DNA of 64,000 nt from the NCBI RefSeq assembly GCF_042219825.1, contig NZ_JBHJHQ010000006.1, positions 186,001 through 250,000 on the forward strand. The letters run 5' to 3'. The notes beneath the pieces were generated by a model. That model had not been told where the DNA came from and did no database searches. It was given only the letters and a program-made list of their open reading frames with translations. Source of the DNA: JBHJHP01 sp042219825 (GTDB taxonomy: Bacteria; Bacteroidota; Bacteroidia; Bacteroidales; UBA5342). The translations under genes and the position numbers were made by a program. Below, piece by piece: positions 60,042-64,000 of this stretch (position 1 is its first letter; each line of letters starts with the position of its first letter).

Positions 60042-61271
60042 TTAGTTCTTTAACAGTTTGTCTTCTGAAAATTTCCAGATATTATACTCCCTGTTACCAT
60101 AGTTATATGATGTAGCATACCCCAGATAACCATAATTCCTGACAGAAAAGCTAAATACATGGTCCTTTGAGTGTATATAGGGCAAACTCTGAACTATTCT
60201 CCATTTTTTTGATTCCAGGGAATACTGCCAAAATTCAGAGGAGGCTTGCTTTTCTGTTATAATATCAGAATAACTTAAACCATAATACAGGCTTTTATCG
60301 GTAGCAAAGCTCACGATGTCTTGATTTAAATCCCCCGGGTAATTTGTTTCCACTTGCCAGTTATCATCTTCCTGTGAATATTTCAAGATAGATTTGCTAT
60401 TTGTAAAAATATAGGCATTCTTATTCATCACTTCAGAGTTTTGTATGTCTAATGTAGACGGGACATTTGTTTTTTTAATCCAATTTTCTGAATACGGATC
60501 ATATTTATAAAAACTGTTGTTTGATAAATAATATCCTGCGTCGTTAATTACAAAGGCAACAAAGTTATTATCTTCAGGAATAAATGGTAAACTGGCTAAT
60601 TTTGTCCATGTGTTCTTTGAAATATCATATTTGTAAAAATCCTGAGATCCTTTATTTATAATATATATTTCATTATCAATAATAAATGAAGCCGCCTTAT
60701 ATAACGTATTGCCCGGATAGTCCCGGACTTTTGTAAACGTTTCTGAGAAAGGATCAAATGAATAAAATTCTTTACTGGTCATTAAAATAAAAGCATATTG
60801 GCTATTAGACACAGCAAACACATTATTATAACCTATTATCTTGGGTTGAGCTATTAAATCCCAAGGAAACCATCTGCAGCCTTCGCTGGTAAATTCCACT
60901 GAGGGACCATAAACAGTATAAATGCTCGTTTTTACATAAGCTTTAACGTTATAAGTAATATTTTTTGATAGAAACTGATCAATTTGTTGTGAGAAATATC
61001 CTTTACTTAAAATTGCCCTATGTACAGAAGATGTATCGTACATATATTTTAATGGTGAGCCGGTGGGGTAATATACAAATCCGTACTCTATAATGTGTTT
61101 ATAGCCGGTATTTAGTACTTCACCTGTGAAAGTTGCTCCCAAAGGGTTAATTGAATCTACACTAAGGGTTTGTATTGCAGGGTATTCTCTTTTTCTCGGT
61201 TCTGTCTCTTTTGAACAGGAGAACAGGAGAATTGATAACGTAAATACCAGGATTATTTGTTTTGTCATCAT
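60042..61271 (-). CDS. Kelch-repeat lipoprotein with Ig-like N-terminal domain
   Basis: 409 residues. Lipoprotein signal LSILLFSC (Cys19), an Ig/fibronectin-like domain (about 28-132: YPAIQTLSVDSINPLGATFT, IIEYGFVYYPTG, YNVKAYVKTSIYTVYGPSVE) homologous to the small lipoprotein at 13960, then a Kelch-type beta-propeller with blades seen as FYSFDPFSETFTKVRDYPG, FYKYDISKNTWTKLASLP, FYKYDPYSENWIKKTNVPS, ILKYSQEDDNWQVETNYPG and FWQYSLESKKWRIVQSLP. The propeller is likely exposed and may bind a ligand. It is sandwiched between two barrel paralogues (2 bp after the upstream one). Confidence 0.8.
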   Translation of the reverse strand: MMTKQIILVFTLSILLFSCSKETEPRKREYPAIQTLSVDSINPLGATFTGEVLNTGYKHIIEYGFVYYPTGSPLKYMYDTSSVHRAILSKGYFSQQIDQFLSKNITYNVKAYVKTSIYTVYGPSVEFTSEGCRWFPWDLIAQPKIIGYNNVFAVSNSQYAFILMTSKEFYSFDPFSETFTKVRDYPGNTLYKAASFIIDNEIYIINKGSQDFYKYDISKNTWTKLASLPFIPEDNNFVAFVINDAGYYLSNNSFYKYDPYSENWIKKTNVPSTLDIQNSEVMNKNAYIFTNSKSILKYSQEDDNWQVETNYPGDLNQDIVSFATDKSLYYGLSYSDIITEKQASSEFWQYSLESKKWRIVQSLPYIHSKDHVFSFSVRNYGYLGYATSYNYGNREYNIWKFSEDKLLKN

Positions 61272-61273
61272 AA

Positions 61274-62404
61274 TTAAAAATTTATTCCTGTAATGAATTC
61301 TAAACTATTTTTACCCAGCAGTGATGCAGAACCAAACGAAAATTCTTTGTTATAACGTACTTCTATAAATATAATCCTCCTATAATTAATATGATATTGA
61401 ATTCCACCTCCATATGCAAAACCATAAAGGTTGGCAGCCATCAACTTTTGATTTGTTGGAAAGTCAAATTCGATAATACTTCCTGATATCTCAGACTTGT
61501 AAATCGTAGTTTCATTCTTAAGGTTATTTGAAAGCGACAAACCCGCATTAGCATATGCCTTTATTCTTTTCGTTGGAAGCGTATATCTTAATAATATTGG
61601 CAATCTCAGCGTATTTTGCTCAATAAGCATATCATAAATTGTAGATTCTGATTTAGAGGAACCTGAATATGCACTTTCGTAATAGCCTAAACTAAGTAAT
61701 AAACTGAAATTGCTTTGATTTATGGGTAAATCTGCAAAAAAACCACCATACAAACTGTTTGCAGAGCTTACATTAAAGTTTTTAAATATTTCATCCTCAT
61801 TGTTTGCATTTAATGTTGGGGATGTTGTGATTCTTCCCAAAAAGAACCCATACTTTAAAAATGGATAATTTTGTATTTTGCATTGATTGTAGCCAGTAAA
61901 GAATTTTGATAAAGACTTCTTATTATATTTAACGAGTTTGTAGTTCTCAGAATTTATGTGGCAATCCGAAATTAGATTACCTAACTCGTTTTTATAATCA
62001 TTCCTTTTTTCATTTGTTTTATAAATACAGTTTAATACAGAATCCTTTTCTGTAAAAAACAACCTGTTATTTGAATCTTTATAGAAGTAAAGGGAGGTTT
62101 TCCCATTTACCAGTCTTTCTAAAAATACTCTTTTAACTGAGTCATTTAAATGGATATCTTTTGCTATGTAAACCCGACCATCTTCAAAACCATATTCTTT
62201 AACCTGATAAGCTGTGTATTTAATAATATGATTTCCTTCCTTGACCCTACAATACGTAGAATTTATAATATCATTTCCATTTAATAGGTTTATGGCATAC
62301 GACGTTGAACTATCCGTGATAAAGTAACTGATCTGCGCATTGGCCAATAAGCTTGAAATAACTAATAAAAATAATGTAAATATGTATTTGCTGGTATGTT
62401 GCAT
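61274..62404 (-). CDS. PorT-like outer-membrane barrel protein, paralogue C
   Basis: 376 residues with a signal peptide (cut after LLANAQ). The N-terminal domain has SYFITDSSTSYAINLLNG, YQVKEYGFEDGRVYIAKDI, VKRVFLERLVNGKTSLYFY and LFFTEKDSVLNCIY, clearly related to paralogue A (NEYGFYDG, KQKVFIECLTKGRINLYKY). The barrel contains LRLPILLRYTLPTKRIKAYA, nearly the same as LKLPVLIRYTLPVKKLRPYL in paralogue A, and ends LEFITGINF. The gene is first in the cluster and the lipoprotein gene follows after 2 bp, the same barrel-lipoprotein order as at 12.7-14.4 kb. Confidence 0.78.
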   Translation of the reverse strand: MQHTSKYIFTLFLLVISSLLANAQISYFITDSSTSYAINLLNGNDIINSTYCRVKEGNHIIKYTAYQVKEYGFEDGRVYIAKDIHLNDSVKRVFLERLVNGKTSLYFYKDSNNRLFFTEKDSVLNCIYKTNEKRNDYKNELGNLISDCHINSENYKLVKYNKKSLSKFFTGYNQCKIQNYPFLKYGFFLGRITTSPTLNANNEDEIFKNFNVSSANSLYGGFFADLPINQSNFSLLLSLGYYESAYSGSSKSESTIYDMLIEQNTLRLPILLRYTLPTKRIKAYANAGLSLSNNLKNETTIYKSEISGSIIEFDFPTNQKLMAANLYGFAYGGGIQYHINYRRIIFIEVRYNKEFSFGSASLLGKNSLEFITGINF

Positions 62405-62693
62405 AGGATAAATTAAACGGACAATAATAATTCTTATTCCTAAATTACCATGTCAGTTAAGGATGTTTTAATATTGATAAACAGTAATTTCATTCATTAT
62501 ATTTACAGGCTTTAGTTGGTACTAAAGTAGAATAATTCTTTTATTACTGCAAGAGCATAAAAGATGTTTTTCAACCTTAATAGCAGCCATTTGAGGAATG
62601 TTTTGATATGGATATAAGTATTGGGCGATCCCGTAGCACATAAAAAATGTCCTAAGATCATGCAAAAACAGAAACTGAATTTAATGATATAAT
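62405..62693. other. Intergenic region between the barrel cluster and atpG
   Basis: 289 bp without a gene. It contains one good hairpin, CTTTAGT (62510-62516) / ACTAAAG (62521-62527), a possible terminator for the ATP synthase operon on the minus strand. A near-consensus -7 box (TATTATTG, minus strand, about 62423-62430) lies before the barrel gene. Confidence 0.4.
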
Positions 62694-63566
62694 TTACGAA
62701 TTCTTCAGTGCTTCTGCGCCACCGGTTATTTCAAGAATTTCGTTAGTAATGGAAGCCTGACGTGCCTTGTTGTAAGTCAATGTAAGATCACGCAATAACG
62801 TTTGAGCGTTATCGGTAGCCTGTTGCATTGCCTGCATTCTTGCCGCATGTTCTGAAGTAAACGAGTTCAACAATACCATATAGGCATGCATCTGTAAAGC
62901 TTTAGGAATAATATCGTATAGAATTTCTTCCTTGTTTGGTTCGTAAATATAATCGTGGTTAAGTGTGTCACCGTTTATCTCTTCAGGTTCAACCGGTAAA
63001 AAGTTTTCAAAGGTTACATCCAGACGTCCGGCAGATACAAATTTTGTGTAGACAAAAATAATCTGATCATAAGTGCCATTCAGAAAATCAGATGTGATTT
63101 TTTTTGATAAATCATTCAGTGATTCAAACGTAAGATCATCAAACAATTCATCATGTGTTTCAATTGGTTTAATTCCCCTGGTTTTAAGCAGCTTTGATCC
63201 TTGTTTGCCAATGGAAATATAGTCAGTGCTACTACCTGGAAATTCTGTCCTTACATGCTCAAGAGTAGCTTTTACCAAACCTGAATTAAATGCACCACAC
63301 AGTCCCCTGTTTGAGGTTACGACTATCACGAGTATATTATCCGATTTTGGTTCATCAACGAGATACGGGAATTTGGTTCTGGTTTCCTCATCATCCAGCA
63401 GATGTGCCAGAATTTCTTCCAGTTTATTTGCATACGGACGGGAACTCAGCAAAACATTTTGTGCTTTTTTAAGTTTGGCAGCCGAAACCATCTTCATGGC
63501 ACTGGTCACCTGCATGGTTGTTTTAACCGTGTTTATCCTACCGCGTATCTCCTTTAAACCAGCCAT
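62694..63566 (-). CDS. atpG: F-type ATP synthase gamma subunit
   Basis: 290 residues, the central stalk of F1. The conserved ends are clear: AGLKEIRGRINTVKTTMQVTSAMKMVSAAKL at the start is cut here into its motif GRINTVKTTMQVTSAMKMVS, the middle has VVTSNRGLCGAFNS, and the C-terminal helix reads TDNAQTLLRDLTLTYNKARQ followed by ASITNEILEITGGAEAL. It turns inside the alpha3-beta3 ring and couples proton flow to ATP synthesis. It lies 3 bp after atpA and ends this branch of the operon, with no epsilon or beta gene following, as is common in Bacteroidota, where atpD/atpC sit elsewhere. Confidence 0.97.
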   Translation of the reverse strand: MAGLKEIRGRINTVKTTMQVTSAMKMVSAAKLKKAQNVLLSSRPYANKLEEILAHLLDDEETRTKFPYLVDEPKSDNILVIVVTSNRGLCGAFNSGLVKATLEHVRTEFPGSSTDYISIGKQGSKLLKTRGIKPIETHDELFDDLTFESLNDLSKKITSDFLNGTYDQIIFVYTKFVSAGRLDVTFENFLPVEPEEINGDTLNHDYIYEPNKEEILYDIIPKALQMHAYMVLLNSFTSEHAARMQAMQQATDNAQTLLRDLTLTYNKARQASITNEILEITGGAEALKNS

Positions 63567-63569
63567 TTA

Positions 63570-64000
63570 TTATTTTTTATAGCCCTGTGCAACGTCCAGT
63601 GCAACAGTTTCAACGGTTTTTACAATGTCATTATCTTTTTCTGAAGGCCATTCACCACCGGCAATTCTGTCCAGAATATCTTTATGTTCCCGTTCCATTG
63701 TATCCAGAAAATCTGCTTCAAAGGCTTTCACATCTTTTATAGGAACATCTCTGAGAAGCGCATTCACGCCACAATAGATAATCGCAACCTGTTGTTCTAT
63801 CCGAAGTGGATGGTATTGCAACTGTTTCAGAATTTCAACGTTCTTGGCTCCTTTATCCAATATACGCATGGTTGCCGGGTCAAGGTCTGATCCAAATTTG
63901 GCAAATGCTTCCAGTTCTCGGTACTGTGCCTGATCTATTTTCAGTGTACCGGCAATCTTCTTCATCGGTTTGATCTGTGCATTACCACCAACCCTTGATA
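63570..64000 (-). CDS. atpA: F-type ATP synthase alpha subunit, C-terminal part (truncated by window edge)
   Basis: The last 143 codons of atpA on the minus strand; the gene begins outside the window. The visible part reads SRVGGNAQIKPMKKIAGTLK at the window edge, followed by YRELEAFAKFGSDLD and QVAIIYCGVNALLRDVP, the alpha-subunit C-terminal domain. The internal ATG at 63965 is not a start: the reading frame is open and family-like up to base 64000. The arginine of SRVGG is the catalytic arginine finger region. The gamma-subunit gene follows after 3 bp. Confidence 0.96.
   Translation of the reverse strand, partial: SRVGGNAQIKPMKKIAGTLKIDQAQYRELEAFAKFGSDLDPATMRILDKGAKNVEILKQLQYHPLRIEQQVAIIYCGVNALLRDVPIKDVKAFEADFLDTMEREHKDILDRIAGGEWPSEKDNDIVKTVETVALDVAQGYKK

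Noticed and set aside
63570..63965. Separate small gene starting at the ATG at 63965
   Set aside because: The frame continues upstream to the window edge with SRVGGNAQIKP, which belongs to the ATP synthase alpha subunit; the ATG is internal.
1..64000. tRNA, rRNA, transposase or integrase genes
   Set aside because: None could be recognised on either strand; only non-coding repeats hint at mobile DNA.

Overview
The window reads as a chromosomal segment of a member of the Bacteroidota, most likely an environmental, Marinilabiliales/Prolixibacter-like organism (the phylum is well supported, the order is inference). The support is: secreted proteins with type IX secretion C-terminal sorting domains, many lipoproteins and PorT-like outer-membrane barrels, lineage-typical families (DUF4296, DUF4349, DUF6544, LytTR membrane regulators), a long IleS of about 1145 residues, and promoters of the TTTG-N19-21-TAnnTTTG type. 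Genes are densely packed on both strands. No rRNA, tRNA, CRISPR array, transposase or prophage was found.

Layout. 1-5.2 kb: start of an RsmI-like methyltransferase gene (leaves the window), a polysaccharide deacetylase, a DUF302 protein, and a two-component system followed by an outer-membrane barrel. 5.2-12.5 kb: a BACON-like lipoprotein, a 57-residue winged-helix protein, a plasma-membrane-type P-type proton ATPase, a T9SS cargo protein, a CcrA-like subclass B1 metallo-beta-lactamase with a small unknown partner, and a ModF-like double ABC protein. 12.7-14.4 kb: an AT-rich pair (barrel protein plus lipoprotein) whose paralogues recur at 58.7-62.4 kb. 14.4-16.6 kb: 2H phosphoesterase, DUF6544 and SIMPL proteins. 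16.7-21.2 kb: methylcrotonyl-CoA carboxylase beta, an enoyl-CoA hydratase and the biotin carboxylase alpha subunit, i.e. a leucine/isovalerate breakdown operon. 21.2-23.5 kb: a cysteine-less thioredoxin-like secreted protein and a CHAD-YdeI fusion.

23.6-30.5 kb: a TetR-controlled YbhGFSR-type drug-efflux operon (TetR, TolC, HlyD, two ABC ATPases, two ABC-2 permeases) with a promoter flanked by two TetR-like palindromes. Its few non-overlapping junctions are filled by simple-word hairpin repeats. 30.5-32.2 kb: an AT-rich insert holding three tandem 22-bp repeats, an unknown 129-residue protein and an AbiH-family abortive-infection protein; this is the best candidate for a little-described defence module. 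32.3-34.5 kb: a LytTR regulator divergent from a DUF6051-like hydrolase, with three 20-bp repeats between them. 34.5-42 kb: a GH43 glycosidase, a 260-bp array of hairpins, then the housekeeping run ileS - DksA-like - lspA - DUF4296 - an apparent amidohydrolase remnant. 42.3-46 kb: CPBP protease, GFA-fold protein, lipoprotein, ornithine aminotransferase.

46-50.5 kb: an osmoprotectant operon (outer-membrane porin, then glycine-betaine ABC ATPase, permease and binding lipoprotein) with a strong promoter and a leader of about 200 nt. 50.7-53.2 kb: carboxynorspermidine synthase and decarboxylase (polyamine synthesis). 53.2-57 kb: MITE-like gap, DUF4349, RDD and BspA-type leucine-rich-repeat proteins. 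57.2-58.6 kb: FetAB-type ABC exporter. 58.7-62.4 kb: the second barrel/lipoprotein cluster. 62.7-64 kb: atpG and the 3' part of atpA of the F-type ATP synthase. All functional assignments rest on reading motifs by eye; no database search was possible.
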